Part shown: piece after piece, positions 8,843-17,954 of the stretch
Layout: the number at the start of each line of letters is the position of its first letter
How positions within the stretch are numbered: the stretch's first letter is position 1
Assembly (NCBI GenBank): GCA_041488095.1
Contig: JBGPOP010000002.1
Coordinates: 1-64,000, forward strand
Direction of reading: 5' to 3'
Origin: DASYPQ01 sp041488095
GTDB taxonomy: Bacteria; Planctomycetota; UBA1135; GCA-002686595
Length of the DNA stretch: 64,000 nucleotides
Notes under the pieces: model-generated
The model's input: the letters and a program-made list of their open reading frames with translations, nothing else
Database searches by the model: none
What the model was told of the DNA's origin: nothing
Position numbers and translations under genes: made by a program

Positions 8843-8984
8843 AGGGGGATCCTGACGGATGGAGGCGACTCCTTCATTCTGCCCCGGGTGGCGGGCTCCA
8901 CGGGCAAAAAAATGCGGCGGCCCGGAGCGAACGCCTCAGGGTGGCGCAGACATCCCTTGGACGCGGGAACTGGCGTGCGGGTTC

Positions 8985-9476
8985 CTAACCCCCGAGCCGG
9001 GCGCAGCACTGCTTGAACTTTTTCCCGCTGCCGCAGGGACAGGGGTCGTTTCGCCCGACCTTGTCGGCTCGGTGGACGAAGGGCTTGTCCTTGACCGCAG
9101 GCGCAGGGTGGGCGGACGCTCCGGTGCGGACGGCCTCCTCGAACTCGGCGGCCGTGTTCTCGAGCGCGTTCTTCAGCTCGAAGACCTCCGCGATGACGGC
9201 GTTCTCCTCCAGGAACGCGAGGTAAGCGCGCAGCGCGGGGACGACGCCGGGCCCGAGCGGGTCCTTCCGCGCGAAACGCGCAGGCAGGAGGTGGCCGAGG
9301 ATCGTGTGCATGCCCTCGCCGTCGAGCAGGCGCGGCGCGACGCCGACCTCGTCGTAGGCGCAGGAGAGGAAGCGGTCGACGATCTTCTTCAGGTCCTCCC
9401 GCTTCAGACCGAGGGTCTTGGCCTGCGGAGAATCCAGGAACGCCGCCGTCTCGATCCGGATCTCGCGCTCAGGCAT
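8985..9476 (-). CDS. SEC-C metal-binding motif protein
   Basis: 163-aa cytoplasmic protein. The last 25 residues (RNDPCPCGSGKKFKQCC) are a SEC-C zinc motif (C-x-C...CC), found at the end of SecA and of many small proteins of unknown role. The first about 120 residues are helical and acidic, with no domain I can name. It starts at ATG 9476 and is divergent from trmL with a 32-bp gap, so the two promoters must overlap. The motif is certain; the function is not. It is too short for SecA and has no ATPase motifs. Confidence 0.8.
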   Translation of the reverse strand: MPEREIRIETAAFLDSPQAKTLGLKREDLKKIVDRFLSCAYDEVGVAPRLLDGEGMHTILGHLLPARFARKDPLGPGVVPALRAYLAFLEENAVIAEVFELKNALENTAAEFEEAVRTGASAHPAPAVKDKPFVHRADKVGRNDPCPCGSGKKFKQCCARLGG

Positions 9477-9508
9477 GTCCAGGCAGTCTAGCCGCTACAC
9501 TGGCCGCG

Positions 9509-10066
9509 ATGGAGATCGTCCTCGTCGCCCCCGAGATCCCGCACAACACCGGCTGCGCGGCTCGCCTCACGGCCGCGCTGGGTCTCCAGCTGCACCTCGT
9601 CTCACCACTGGGTTTCTCGCTCGAGGACCACTACCTCAAGCGCGCGGGTCTGGACTACTGGCCGCTCGTCGACCTCGTCGTCCACTCCTCGTGGGAGGAG
9701 GCGGCGCAGCATCTCTCGCGCGGCGCCGCGCGCCCGTTCGAGGAGCGGATGCGGCTCTTCACCGCCCGGGGCGGGACCTCCCTCTTCGAGACGGAGTTCG
9801 CTGCGGACGACGTGCTCGTGTTCGGCTCGGAGAGCCGCGGGCTCCCGCCCGACCTCCTGCGGCGGCACGCGGCTCGCCGTGTCTACATCCCGATCCGTCC
9901 TTCGGTTCGCAGCCTGAACCTCGCCAACGCCGTGTGCCTGTCCTCCTACACCGCGATGGTGCGCGCGGGTCTGACGCTGCCGGAGAACGACGGCGCCTAC
10001 GAGCCCCATCCCAGCGCCGCCGAGGACGTCGGGCCGCTCTCGCGAGTGGTGCGCGTCGACACGTGA
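9509..10066 (+). CDS. trmL: tRNA (cytidine(34)-2'-O)-methyltransferase TrmL
   Basis: SPOUT-family RNA methyltransferase that modifies the wobble nucleotide of leucine tRNAs using S-adenosylmethionine. 185 aa, a little longer than the usual 155-165. Motifs: PEIPHNTGCAARL at the N terminus, VFGSESRGLPPDLL, and the knot sequence RPSVRSLNLANAVCLSSYTA that binds the cofactor. It is the first gene of a plus-strand run (trmL, rlmD, small Cys protein, yqgE), separated from rlmD by 19 bp, so the two RNA methyltransferases are probably co-transcribed. Confidence 0.9.
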   Translation: MEIVLVAPEIPHNTGCAARLTAALGLQLHLVSPLGFSLEDHYLKRAGLDYWPLVDLVVHSSWEEAAQHLSRGAARPFEERMRLFTARGGTSLFETEFAADDVLVFGSESRGLPPDLLRRHAARRVYIPIRPSVRSLNLANAVCLSSYTAMVRAGLTLPENDGAYEPHPSAAEDVGPLSRVVRVDT

Positions 10067-10085
10067 GTTCCTCGCGCGCGCGAGC

Positions 10086-11528
10086 ATGAACGGGGTCGCT
10101 CGAGCCGCCGAAGTCGGATCCGACCCGACGCGCAAGCCCCGGCGCGGGGACGAGCTCGAGGTGCGCATCGAATCCTTCGACGGCCGGGGGTGCGGCATCG
10201 GGGCGGCGAACGGATTCCGGGTGCGCGTGCGGCGCGGCGTGCCCGGCGAGACCGTGCGCGCGCGCGTCCTGCGCCGGCGGCGGGATCTCGTCGACGCGGT
10301 CGTGCTCGAACGGGTCGAGGCGAGTCCGCTGGCGGTGCCCGCGCGCTGTCCGCACTTCGGGAGCTGCGGCGGGTGCAGCTTCCAGGATCTCGACTACGCG
10401 GCCCAGCTCGAGGGCAAGCGGCGCCTCGTCGAGGGGGCCTTGGCCGCACGAGGGCTGCTCGCGGAGAGGTCCGTCGAGCCCGTCCTGCCCTCGCCGGACA
10501 CGTGGGCCTACCGCAACAAGATGGAGTTCACGTTCGGCAACCGCCGCTGGATCGATCCGAGCGAGCCGCAGGGCGCTGCCTCGGGCTTCGCGCTCGGTCT
10601 GCATCCCGCGGATCTCCACAGCAAGGTCATCGACGTCCGGACCTGCCCGATCCAGAGCCGAGCGGCCGACGAGATCCTCGAGAGCGCGCGCGGGATCGCC
10701 GTGCGCATGGGTCTCTCGGCCTGGGACGTCCGCGAGCACCGCGGCCTGCTGCGCCACCTGGTCGTGCGCGTCGCGCGGTCGACGGGCGAGATCCTGGTGA
10801 GCCTCGTGACCTCGGAGGACGCGGACGAGGCGGTCGCTGCCTTCGCCCGCGAGCTCCTCGAGCGGAATCCCGGGATCACGACGTTCGTCCACGGCGTGAA
10901 CACCCGGCCGGCCGACACGGCGATCGCGGAGCGCGAACGCGTTCTCCACGGGCCGGGGAGCATCCGCGAGGAGCTCGGCGGCCTCATCTTCGCGCTGTCG
11001 GCGGGTTCCTTCTTCCAGACCAACACGCGCGCGGCCGAGGCCTTGATCGGCCTGGTGCACGAGGAGGCCGCGCTCGAGGGCGGCGAGATCGTCTGGGACC
11101 TCTACTGCGGCACCGGGACGCTGGCGCTCTCGCTGGCGCGCTCGGCGCGCGCCGTCGTCGGGTTCGAGATCTCGCCCGTGGCTGTCGCGGACGCGCGCAG
11201 GAACGCCGCCATGAACCGGATCGAGAACGCGCTCTTCGTCGAAGGCGACGTGCTCGCCGGCGTCGATCGCTCCGGTCCCGGGCTCGAGCCGCCCGAGGTC
11301 GTCCTCCTCGACCCGCCGCGGGCCGGCCTGCACCCGCGCCTCTTCTCGCGCCTCTACGCGCTCGCTCCCCGGCGGATCGTCTACGTGTCCTGCAATCCCT
11401 CCGCGGCGGCGGTCGACGTCGAGCGCCTGGTGACCGCCGGCTGGCGTCTCGGGCGGGTACGACCGGTCGACCTCTTCCCGCACACGCCGCACGTCGAGTG
11501 CGCGATCGGGCTTTCGCGCCGTGGCTGA
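10086..11528 (+). CDS. rlmD: 23S rRNA (uracil-5-)-methyltransferase, RlmD/TrmA family
   Basis: Methylates C5 of a uracil in rRNA (or tRNA) with S-adenosylmethionine. 480 aa. An N-terminal TRAM-like domain (IESFDGRGCGIG) is followed by an iron-sulfur type cysteine set (CPHFGSCGGCSFQDLDY). The methyltransferase core has DLYCGTGTLALSLA, LLDPPRAGL, and the nucleophile motif YVSCNPSAAAVD with its catalytic Cys. The C terminus VDLFPHTPHVECAIGL is typical of the family. I prefer RlmD/RumA over TrmA because of the TRAM and Fe-S regions, though substrate position cannot be proven. Its end overlaps the next start by 8 bp. Confidence 0.88.
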   Translation: MNGVARAAEVGSDPTRKPRRGDELEVRIESFDGRGCGIGAANGFRVRVRRGVPGETVRARVLRRRRDLVDAVVLERVEASPLAVPARCPHFGSCGGCSFQDLDYAAQLEGKRRLVEGALAARGLLAERSVEPVLPSPDTWAYRNKMEFTFGNRRWIDPSEPQGAASGFALGLHPADLHSKVIDVRTCPIQSRAADEILESARGIAVRMGLSAWDVREHRGLLRHLVVRVARSTGEILVSLVTSEDADEAVAAFARELLERNPGITTFVHGVNTRPADTAIAERERVLHGPGSIREELGGLIFALSAGSFFQTNTRAAEALIGLVHEEAALEGGEIVWDLYCGTGTLALSLARSARAVVGFEISPVAVADARRNAAMNRIENALFVEGDVLAGVDRSGPGLEPPEVVLLDPPRAGLHPRLFSRLYALAPRRIVYVSCNPSAAAVDVERLVTAGWRLGRVRPVDLFPHTPHVECAIGLSRRG

Positions 11529-11766
11529 AGACGAGGAGAGCCGGCCCCGCCGCGGCGGTGCGCGCCGCACGCACGACCGCGGCGGAGATCGGGAGAGCGT
11601 GCACGCGGATCCCCGTCTCGGCCTGTGCCCCGGCTGCCGGCACGTGAAGATCGTGGCTTCGCAGCGCGGATCGACGTTCCGGCTCTGCCAGCGCTCGGTC
11701 GAGGACGCTCGCTACGCCAAGTACCCGCCGCAGCCGGTCGTTTCCTGCTCCGGATTCGAGAGGTAG
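11521..11766 (+). CDS. Small conserved four-Cys protein
   Basis: 81 aa beginning at GTG 11521 inside the end of rlmD. The first 30 residues are charged and low-complexity; the rest reads CPGC, then RGSTFRLCQR, then ARYAKYPPQPVVSCSGFE. The CxxC plus two single Cys could bind zinc or an Fe-S centre. Short proteins with this arrangement (RGS..FxLC....D.R..KYP..PV..C.G) recur in bacteria, but I know no function for them. The overlap with rlmD suggests translational coupling. Confidence 0.7.
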   Translation: MAEDEESRPRRGGARRTHDRGGDRESVHADPRLGLCPGCRHVKIVASQRGSTFRLCQRSVEDARYAKYPPQPVVSCSGFER

Positions 11767-11776
11767 CCTCTGGCGG

Positions 11777-12346
11777 ATGGAGCGACTCGTCACCGAGCCC
11801 GGCAGCCTGCTCGCTGCCGCGCCCGACATGCTCGACCCGAACTTCATGCACGCCGTCGTGCTGATGTGCCGGCACAACGAGGAGGGCGCCTACGGCCTGA
11901 TCATCAACCGGCCCGCGGCGGTGACGCTCGACGTGCTGGCGCCGGACCACCCCGTGCTCAAGAAGCAGCGCTTCCCGGTGTTCGCCGGCGGGCCGGTGGG
12001 CCTCGACACGCTTCAGTTCCTGCACCGTGCGGGGGATGCGATCCCGGGCGGCGTCGAAATCGCGACGGGGCTCTTCCTGGGCGGGGAGATCGACGCGCTC
12101 GCGGACTATCTCGCCAAGCACAAGGGACGGGCGCGGAGGAAGGTGCGGCTGATCGTGGGCTACTCGGGCTGGGGCGAGGGACAGCTCGAGGGCGAGCTCG
12201 CCAGCGGATCGTGGCTGCCCGCCGCCCTCGACAACGATTGGGTGTTCGAGAGCGACCCCCAGGCCACGTGGCGGTCCGTCCTGCGGTCGCTGGGAGGGGA
12301 GGCGTCGGGGCTCGTGGATCTCCCGCCCGATCCGAGCTGGAACTAG
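11777..12346 (+). CDS. yqgE: YqgE/AlgH family protein
   Basis: 189-aa cytoplasmic protein of the widespread YqgE/AlgH family (DUF179), whose biochemical role remains unclear. Family signatures are LLAAAPDMLDPNFMHAVVLMC near the start, the EGAYGLIINRP motif, FAGGPVG, and VGYSGWGEGQLEGEL with GSWL towards the end. Length matches the family. It lies 10 bp after the small Cys protein and closes the trmL-rlmD group; the 103-bp gap to the next gene has a weak CTTCCG/CGGAAG hairpin (12385-12405). Confidence 0.9.
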   Translation: MERLVTEPGSLLAAAPDMLDPNFMHAVVLMCRHNEEGAYGLIINRPAAVTLDVLAPDHPVLKKQRFPVFAGGPVGLDTLQFLHRAGDAIPGGVEIATGLFLGGEIDALADYLAKHKGRARRKVRLIVGYSGWGEGQLEGELASGSWLPAALDNDWVFESDPQATWRSVLRSLGGEASGLVDLPPDPSWN

Positions 12347-12449
12347 GGCGGGGTCGGGATCGAGGCGGCGCTGTAAGGAATGTTGCTTCCGCCGGTCGGA
12401 CGGAAGACCGCGCAGCGACGCTCCGCTCGATCTTGCGTAGGCTGCTCGC

Positions 12450-15400
12450 GTGACCGACGCCGTACCCGCTCCCCCCGCATCCCCTCCGAGTGTCGCGAAG
12501 CGCCGCGGCTGCTTCGGCCTGGCCTTCAAGGGCGTGCTGGGCTGCGCTGCCCTGGCCTTCGGCAGCTTCGTGGCGCTCATCCTGTGCCTTCCGATGCTCT
12601 GCGGAGGACTCGTCCGTTCCGGCGCCGAGCAGGTCTTCGACGGCTTGTTCCGTGGTTCGCTCACCGTGAGCCACGTCGACCTCGCCTGGTCGAGCGAGCA
12701 GAGGATCCGCGACGCAGTCCTCAAGGATCCCGAGGGTCGCGAGGTCGCGCGAGTTTCGGCCGTCCTGCCGTCGATCCTCGACCTCTTCCGATCGAAGAAG
12801 AAGCTGCGTGCCCGGCTCGAGCTGGATGCCGACTTCGCCGCCGACGAGCAGGGGATCTCGAACCTCCAACGCGCGCTCGAGCGGCGCGAGCCGGGCCTCG
12901 AGTCCTCGAAGAAGAAGGAGGCGGACGAGCCGTCCTCCGATCCGGTCGCGAGGCTCGCGAACCTCGACGTGGAGATCGAGGTCGCGAGCAAGCGGCTCTC
13001 TTGGTCCGACGCGGAGACCCGACGCGCGGGCAAGCCGTTCGAGGTGCGCGACCTCGAAGCCACGCTGCGCGCGAGTCCCGGGCAGCCCTTGACGGTGAGC
13101 GCGACGGGGAAGGTCGTCTCCGATTCGCCCGGTGCGCTCGACATCCAGGCGACGGTCCACGGCCCGATCGAGACCGGAAAGGCGTGGCCGCTCGGGGCGG
13201 TCGACGCGAAGGTCCGCGTCGAGGGCTTCTCGACCGCGATGGTCGACGGGGTGGCGGGATTGCGGGGCAAGCTCACGGAGGTGCTGGGGCCGCGCTTCGA
13301 TCTCAAGGTCACGCTCGCCGGCGCAACGCCGCAGCAGGGGGATCTGGAGGTCGAGCTCGCATCCCAGCGAACGAGCTTCGGTTTCGCGGGCCGATTCGAA
13401 GGCGGATTCCTGCGCGCCCGGGACGGAGCGCCCGTGCGCCTGTCTCTGGGCGTCCCGCGCGGGTTCGTGAGCGAGCTGCTCGCGCCCGCGCTGCCCCCCG
13501 GCGTGAAGATCGCGTGGGAGGAGAGCGACAAGCCCTGGACCGTCACGGTCGCGAACCTCGCGCTGCCGATCCCGGACGCTGAGGCGACAGATATCAAGGG
13601 GATCGCGAAGAGGTTCGAGCGCCTCGCTTGCGACGTCGACGTCGATCTGCCCTCACGGATCCTGCTCGAGAACGAGCAGACACGCTCAGCCGGAGTCCAC
13701 GCAGGCATCGAGGCGATCCGTGCGCGCCTGCGCGTCGAACCCGGACAACCCCTCGATGCGCGCCTCGAGGCTTCGGTCGACACCGCCGAGAAGGGGGGCC
13801 TGGTGGTGGAGGTCAAGCTCGCGGACCTGTGGAAGGCGCTGGCGGAGGGCCGGACGCCGCATGCGGATGTCGACGTCCGCCTCGACGCGGTCTCGACCGG
13901 CGCCATCGATGCGCTCGCGAGCCAGGGTGGCCGGCTGATCGAGGCGATCGGGCCGAGGATTGCGGTGACTCTCGCAGCGCGCGATGCGAGTCCGGAATCG
14001 GGGTGGGTCCAGGCCAGCCTCGAGGCGCAGCGTCTCAAGGCGAGCGTACGCGGACGATTCGAGGGCGGGATGCTCCGTTGCGACGGTGACGAGGACGTGA
14101 AGCTCACGCTCGATCCCGCGAGGGGCTGGATCGACCGCCAGATCTCGCCGCTGCTTCCGCAGGGGCTCCAGGTCTCCGTGGCGCCAGGCCCGATCGAGAT
14201 CCAGGTGCGCGATATCGCGCTGCCGATCGCCCTTCCGGCCACCGGTCAGCCGGCGGGTCGACTCGCGTGTCGGTTGCCCGGCCTGAGCGCGTCGAATGAG
14301 GCCACACGCGCCGCGAAGCTCACCCTCGCCGCCAGCGATCTGCAGATCCGGGCCACAGCGACCGCGGACGGGGCGTTCAGTGCAAGTGTCCAGGCCGTCC
14401 TCGACACGGGCGAGAAGGGCAAGCTCTCGCTGGAGGCCACCACGTCCGATCTGCGACGCCTCCTCGAGTTCGACATCTTGCGGGAACAGCCACCCACGGA
14501 CGCGAAGGTCTCGGTGGAGGGCGTCTCGACGGCGGGGTTGGATGCGCTCGCGGGTCTCCAAGGAGATCTCGTCGGGGCGCTGGGGCCCCGCCTTGCGGTC
14601 TCGCTGGACGCAAGGGGAGTGTTCTCCAACACGACGACCGCACTGCAGCTGGATATCAGCTCGCCAACCACAAACCTCACGTTCACCGGGCGGATCGACA
14701 AGTCCATCCTCCGCTGCGCGGGCGACCAGGGCCTCTCGGTCAAGGCCCGCCTTCCCGGGGCGTTGGTCTCGCGCGGGCTCGGCCCGTTCCTCCCCCAGGG
14801 CGCTCAGATCACGGTCCCCGGCGGATCGGCGGACGTGGAGCTTTCCGTGCGCGAGATCGAGGCGAATTTGTTCCAGTCACCCTGGAGCCTGGTTTCGATG
14901 CTCGAGTCGCTGGGCAGCAAGGTCGACTTGAAGCTCTCCGGCCTCGGGTACGCGGATGAGAGCACGCGCGTCGCAAAGGTCGACCTCTCGCTTCGCGACG
15001 TCGAACTCGCTGTCGAGGTTGCGCCGAAGAAGCCGCTCGCGGCGAGACTCTCTGCGGTCGTCGGGACGGGAGCGACAGGGGAGGAGGGGAGGCTCGAGGC
15101 GAACGCTTCGCTCGCCGACCCCTGGTTCATGCTGCGCGGCGAGGGCGCGAAGGTGCCGCCAGTCGACGGCACAGTCCACCTCAAGAGATTGCCGACGGCT
15201 GCGCTCGACGCGCTGTGCGGCCGGCCTGGACTCCTGTCGGGCCTCTTCGGAGAGAAGGCGGACCTCGAGGCCGCAGCTCAGGGTGCGAGCCGGGATGCGG
15301 GCTCGTTCAGCGCACGACTTGCCTCGGACTCGGCCGCGGCGGACCTCGATGGGCGCCTCGAGAAGGGCTCGATCGTCTCGACCGACAAGCCGCTGCTGGC

Positions 15401-16673
15401 CGTGACGGCGCAGGTGACGCAGCCGTGGCTCGACCAGCAGGTCGGACCTCTCCTGCCCGCAGGTTCCAGTCTCGCGGTCCCCGACGGCAAGGGCTCGCTG
15501 CAGCTCACCCTCCGCGATGTCCGCCTGCCCCTCCCGACCGGACCCGTCACGGCGGACGCACTCTCCGCGGCTTCGTTCCATCTCGACTTCACCGCGCCGA
15601 GCCTCGCGTACTCGGACGCGAAGACGGCCGCGGCGAAATCGCCTGCGGTCGTCCGCGATTTGAGGATCCGGGCCGACCTCGCCCCCGGCCAGCTCCCCGC
15701 AGCCAACCTCTCCGCGAAGATCGAGGGAGAGCCGGCCGGGGAGATCACTGCCGTCGTGCGCGCCCTCGATCCGTTCAAGACGCTCGCCGACGAGAAGGGC
15801 CTCGACCACTTCCACATCGCTGCCGACGTGAACGCCAAGGCGTTGCCGACAGGTCTCCTCGACGCGCTCGCGGCGCAGGGCGGTCTGCTCGTCGACGTGC
15901 TCGGGCCGCGGCTCGATCTCACGCTGCACTCCGACTCGATCAGCTTCGCCGACGGGACCTTCACGGCCGACCTCCACTCCGATCAGGCCAGCGTCCACTG
16001 CGACCGCGGCGGGATGAAGGACGGCGTCCTCTACCTCGAGAAGGTCCAGGGGAAGAACGAAGCCCTCCTCGCGCGCACCGGGCTCACGCCGCTCTTCACC
16101 GAGCGCGTCGTCGGCAGCCTCGTGCCGACCCTCGTGAACGTGGAGAAGCCGAAGGGCAGCGATCCCGTCTCCATCTCGGTCGAAGAGCTGCGGCTGCCTC
16201 TCGACGCCGACCTTTCGAAGCTCGACGCGCTCGTGCGCGTGAGCCTGGGCGACGTCACCTACCGTCTCCTGCCGGGCCTCGACGGCCTGCTCGGCAAATC
16301 CGGCGCGACGAGCGTGCGCCTGCCCGAGATCCGCGTGCCGATCAAGAAAGGGATCGCGAGCTACGACTCGCTCCCGATCCGGATCGGCGGGCACGATTGC
16401 CAGCTCAAGGGCACGTTCAGCCTCGTGGACAAGAGCTTCAAGATGGAGACCCAGCTGCCGCTCGCGGCGCTCGGCAAGGGCGTCAGCGACAGCCTCGACG
16501 GGCTGCGCGGCATCCTCGATCCGAGCACGATGGTGCCGCTCGAGCTGCGCGGGAGCTGGAAGAGCCCCAAGCTCCGCATCGGCGACGACTTCCTGAAGAA
16601 GGTCGCGCAGGACGCGCTCAAGAAGCAGGGCGGGAACCTGCTCGAGGAGCTGCTCAAGAAGAAGAAGAACTGA
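12450..16673 (+). CDS. Very large AsmA-like repeat protein with N-terminal membrane anchor
   Basis: 1,407 aa starting at GTG 12450. One hydrophobic segment (about residues 20-50) anchors an otherwise periplasmic, beta-rich protein. Five homologous modules recur with a period of about 215-225 residues: each opens with a V-x-V-x-x-x-S/P-T-A/G-x-x-D-A-L-A motif (starting near residues 253, 473, 685, 909 and 1125), continues with L-G-P-R-x-x-L-x-L-x-A, and ends with a P-L-L-P-x-G motif. The C terminus is amphipathic and lysine-rich (LLEELLKKKKN). Overall architecture resembles AsmA/DUF748-type bridge-like lipid transfer proteins, so a role in lipid or envelope traffic is possible. That function is inference; no enzyme motif is seen. 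It is followed after 3 bp by the convergent cyaY. Confidence 0.8.
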   Translation: MTDAVPAPPASPPSVAKRRGCFGLAFKGVLGCAALAFGSFVALILCLPMLCGGLVRSGAEQVFDGLFRGSLTVSHVDLAWSSEQRIRDAVLKDPEGREVARVSAVLPSILDLFRSKKKLRARLELDADFAADEQGISNLQRALERREPGLESSKKKEADEPSSDPVARLANLDVEIEVASKRLSWSDAETRRAGKPFEVRDLEATLRASPGQPLTVSATGKVVSDSPGALDIQATVHGPIETGKAWPLGAVDAKVRVEGFSTAMVDGVAGLRGKLTEVLGPRFDLKVTLAGATPQQGDLEVELASQRTSFGFAGRFEGGFLRARDGAPVRLSLGVPRGFVSELLAPALPPGVKIAWEESDKPWTVTVANLALPIPDAEATDIKGIAKRFERLACDVDVDLPSRILLENEQTRSAGVHAGIEAIRARLRVEPGQPLDARLEASVDTAEKGGLVVEVKLADLWKALAEGRTPHADVDVRLDAVSTGAIDALASQGGRLIEAIGPRIAVTLAARDASPESGWVQASLEAQRLKASVRGRFEGGMLRCDGDEDVKLTLDPARGWIDRQISPLLPQGLQVSVAPGPIEIQVRDIALPIALPATGQPAGRLACRLPGLSASNEATRAAKLTLAASDLQIRATATADGAFSASVQAVLDTGEKGKLSLEATTSDLRRLLEFDILREQPPTDAKVSVEGVSTAGLDALAGLQGDLVGALGPRLAVSLDARGVFSNTTTALQLDISSPTTNLTFTGRIDKSILRCAGDQGLSVKARLPGALVSRGLGPFLPQGAQITVPGGSADVELSVREIEANLFQSPWSLVSMLESLGSKVDLKLSGLGYADESTRVAKVDLSLRDVELAVEVAPKKPLAARLSAVVGTGATGEEGRLEANASLADPWFMLRGEGAKVPPVDGTVHLKRLPTAALDALCGRPGLLSGLFGEKADLEAAAQGASRDAGSFSARLASDSAAADLDGRLEKGSIVSTDKPLLAVTAQVTQPWLDQQVGPLLPAGSSLAVPDGKGSLQLTLRDVRLPLPTGPVTADALSAASFHLDFTAPSLAYSDAKTAAAKSPAVVRDLRIRADLAPGQLPAANLSAKIEGEPAGEITAVVRALDPFKTLADEKGLDHFHIAADVNAKALPTGLLDALAAQGGLLVDVLGPRLDLTLHSDSISFADGTFTADLHSDQASVHCDRGGMKDGVLYLEKVQGKNEALLARTGLTPLFTERVVGSLVPTLVNVEKPKGSDPVSISVEELRLPLDADLSKLDALVRVSLGDVTYRLLPGLDGLLGKSGATSVRLPEIRVPIKKGIASYDSLPIRIGGHDCQLKGTFSLVDKSFKMETQLPLAALGKGVSDSLDGLRGILDPSTMVPLELRGSWKSPKLRIGDDFLKKVAQDALKKQGGNLLEELLKKKKN

Positions 16674-16676
16674 GGC

Positions 16677-16997
16677 TCACAGCTGCACCGCGCGCCCGAC
16701 CTTGGCCGAGATGACCTCGGAGATGCGCGCGAACAGCTCGTGGCCCTCCTTGTCGTCGATCCAGGCCTTGCGCTCCTCGTCCCAACCGTAGTGCCAGGCG
16801 CGCGCCCCGGCCGCGAACCACATCTGATTCGCCGCGGTCTGGCGGTTGAGCACGTAGCGCGTGCGGTCGGGGAACTCGATCGTCACGACGCCGTCGCTCG
16901 TCGAGTAGTCGACCTCGTCGGGGTCGAAGGGCTCGAGAGCTCGCACGGCGTGCTCGAGGCACTCGTCGGCGAGGCGCGGGTACTCCTGGCGGATCAC
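16677..16997 (-). CDS. cyaY: Frataxin-like iron donor protein CyaY
   Basis: Small acidic protein of the frataxin fold, known to bind iron and modulate cysteine desulfurase in Fe-S cluster assembly. I start at GTG 16997 (VIRQEYPRLADECLEH), giving 106 aa, the normal CyaY length; an in-frame TTG lies 21 bp upstream. The acidic ridge of helix 1 (ADECLEHAVRALEPFDPDEVDY), the strand pair DGVVTIEFPDRTRYVLNRQ and AARAWHYGWDEERKAWID match the fold. It is unlinked to isc or suf genes here. CyaY is best known from Proteobacteria and mitochondria, so its presence is of taxonomic interest. Confidence 0.8.
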   Translation of the reverse strand: MIRQEYPRLADECLEHAVRALEPFDPDEVDYSTSDGVVTIEFPDRTRYVLNRQTAANQMWFAAGARAWHYGWDEERKAWIDDKEGHELFARISEVISAKVGRAVQL

Positions 16998-17092
16998 GGC
17001 GGGGCGAGATGCTACCAACTCCGGATGTTCGGGGTTCGATCTCCGGCACGCATCACCATGGACCCCTCGTGACCTCCCCGCGGGAGTCCGCG

Positions 17093-17119
17093 TCTAAGGT
17101 CACGATCTGTGACCTTAGA
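17093..17119. terminator. Hairpin at the end of the RiPP operon
   Basis: Arms 17093-17103 and 17109-17119 are exact 11-bp complements (TCTAAGGTCAC / GTGACCTTAGA) around the loop GATCT. The right arm includes the TAA stop of the DUF2063 gene (17115-17117), so transcription of the operon would form the stem immediately at the end of translation. No T-run follows. It is also a good dyad for a DNA-binding protein. Confidence 0.55.
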
Positions 17120-17954
17120 GGACAGGTCTTCCCCGGGCTTCCACGACTGCAAACATTCCCTCGGTCGCCCACTGCCTGAACCAGCGATGGACTTCGGCCT
17201 GCATCTCCCCGGGCGAGCCGTCGAAAGTACGCGCCCCGGTCGCGAGGGCCTGCCCGAGCGATCGCCCGTGGTGCAGCGATCCGAGCACCGCGTGCATCGG
17301 CTCGGTGAGGTCCATGCGCCACACCGTCCACTCCTTGCGGTACACGGCGACCCACGTCTTCGCCCGGCCGAGCGGAGGCAAGGGCTTGTCCTGTCGGCAG
17401 GCGCTCACGATCGCGTTGGCGCGGTGGCCGAGCGCGAGCAGACGCAGCGACTCGGTCAGGCGGATGCGTCCTTTCTCCCACGTCGAGGGCGGGATCAGGG
17501 CCATCTCGGCGGGCGTGAGCGCGGGCGAGGCCTGCGCATCGAAGGCCTCCGACATGGCGCACTCGACGCGCGCGACGTCGGCGAGCAGCGCGCGGCGCGG
17601 GATCCGCACGGGGCCGTCGAGGAACCCGGGCAGCTTGCGGCCCAGGATGTTGAGCGAGTAGTGCCGCGAGGGATGGCGGCGCAGGTACGCGCGTACGAGC
17701 CTGCCGAACGCTTCCGGCCCGGCCAGCTTCGCCACGGCCGGGTAGTCGTCGCGAAGGGCGTCGTGGAGGCGCGCGAAGTACATGCGGCTGTAGATCTCGA
17801 CGCGCTCCTGGGGGGAGAGATGCCGCGAGGGGAGGACCGCGCTCTTCGCCGGGAGCGAGGCGCGCCCGCCCTCGTGCGGACGGACGATCTCGCCCTGGAA
17901 CCAGCGTTCCAGGCGCGGCAGCGGCAGCTTCTTCTCAGCCGACGTGGGCGACAT
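17115..17954 (-). CDS. HvfC/BufC-type RiPP maturation partner (DUF2063)
   Basis: 279-aa protein of the DUF2063 family, the usual partner of DUF692/MNIO enzymes. The N-terminal helical domain carries SPQERVEIYSRMYFARLHDALRDDYPAVAKLAGPEAF and the YLRRHPSRHYSLN motif typical of the family. In characterised clusters this protein helps the MNIO enzyme recognise or bind the leader of the precursor peptide. Its ATG at 17954 lies 20 bp inside the maturase gene, pointing to translational coupling. The C-terminal half ends in a hydrophilic beta-rich region and is the less conserved part. No membrane segment is seen. Confidence 0.85.
   Translation of the reverse strand: MSPTSAEKKLPLPRLERWFQGEIVRPHEGGRASLPAKSAVLPSRHLSPQERVEIYSRMYFARLHDALRDDYPAVAKLAGPEAFGRLVRAYLRRHPSRHYSLNILGRKLPGFLDGPVRIPRRALLADVARVECAMSEAFDAQASPALTPAEMALIPPSTWEKGRIRLTESLRLLALGHRANAIVSACRQDKPLPPLGRAKTWVAVYRKEWTVWRMDLTEPMHAVLGSLHHGRSLGQALATGARTFDGSPGEMQAEVHRWFRQWATEGMFAVVEARGRPVL

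Noticed and set aside
11381..14242. 953-residue minus-strand open frame
   Set aside because: Opposite rlmD, yqgE and the AsmA-like gene; no family motif.
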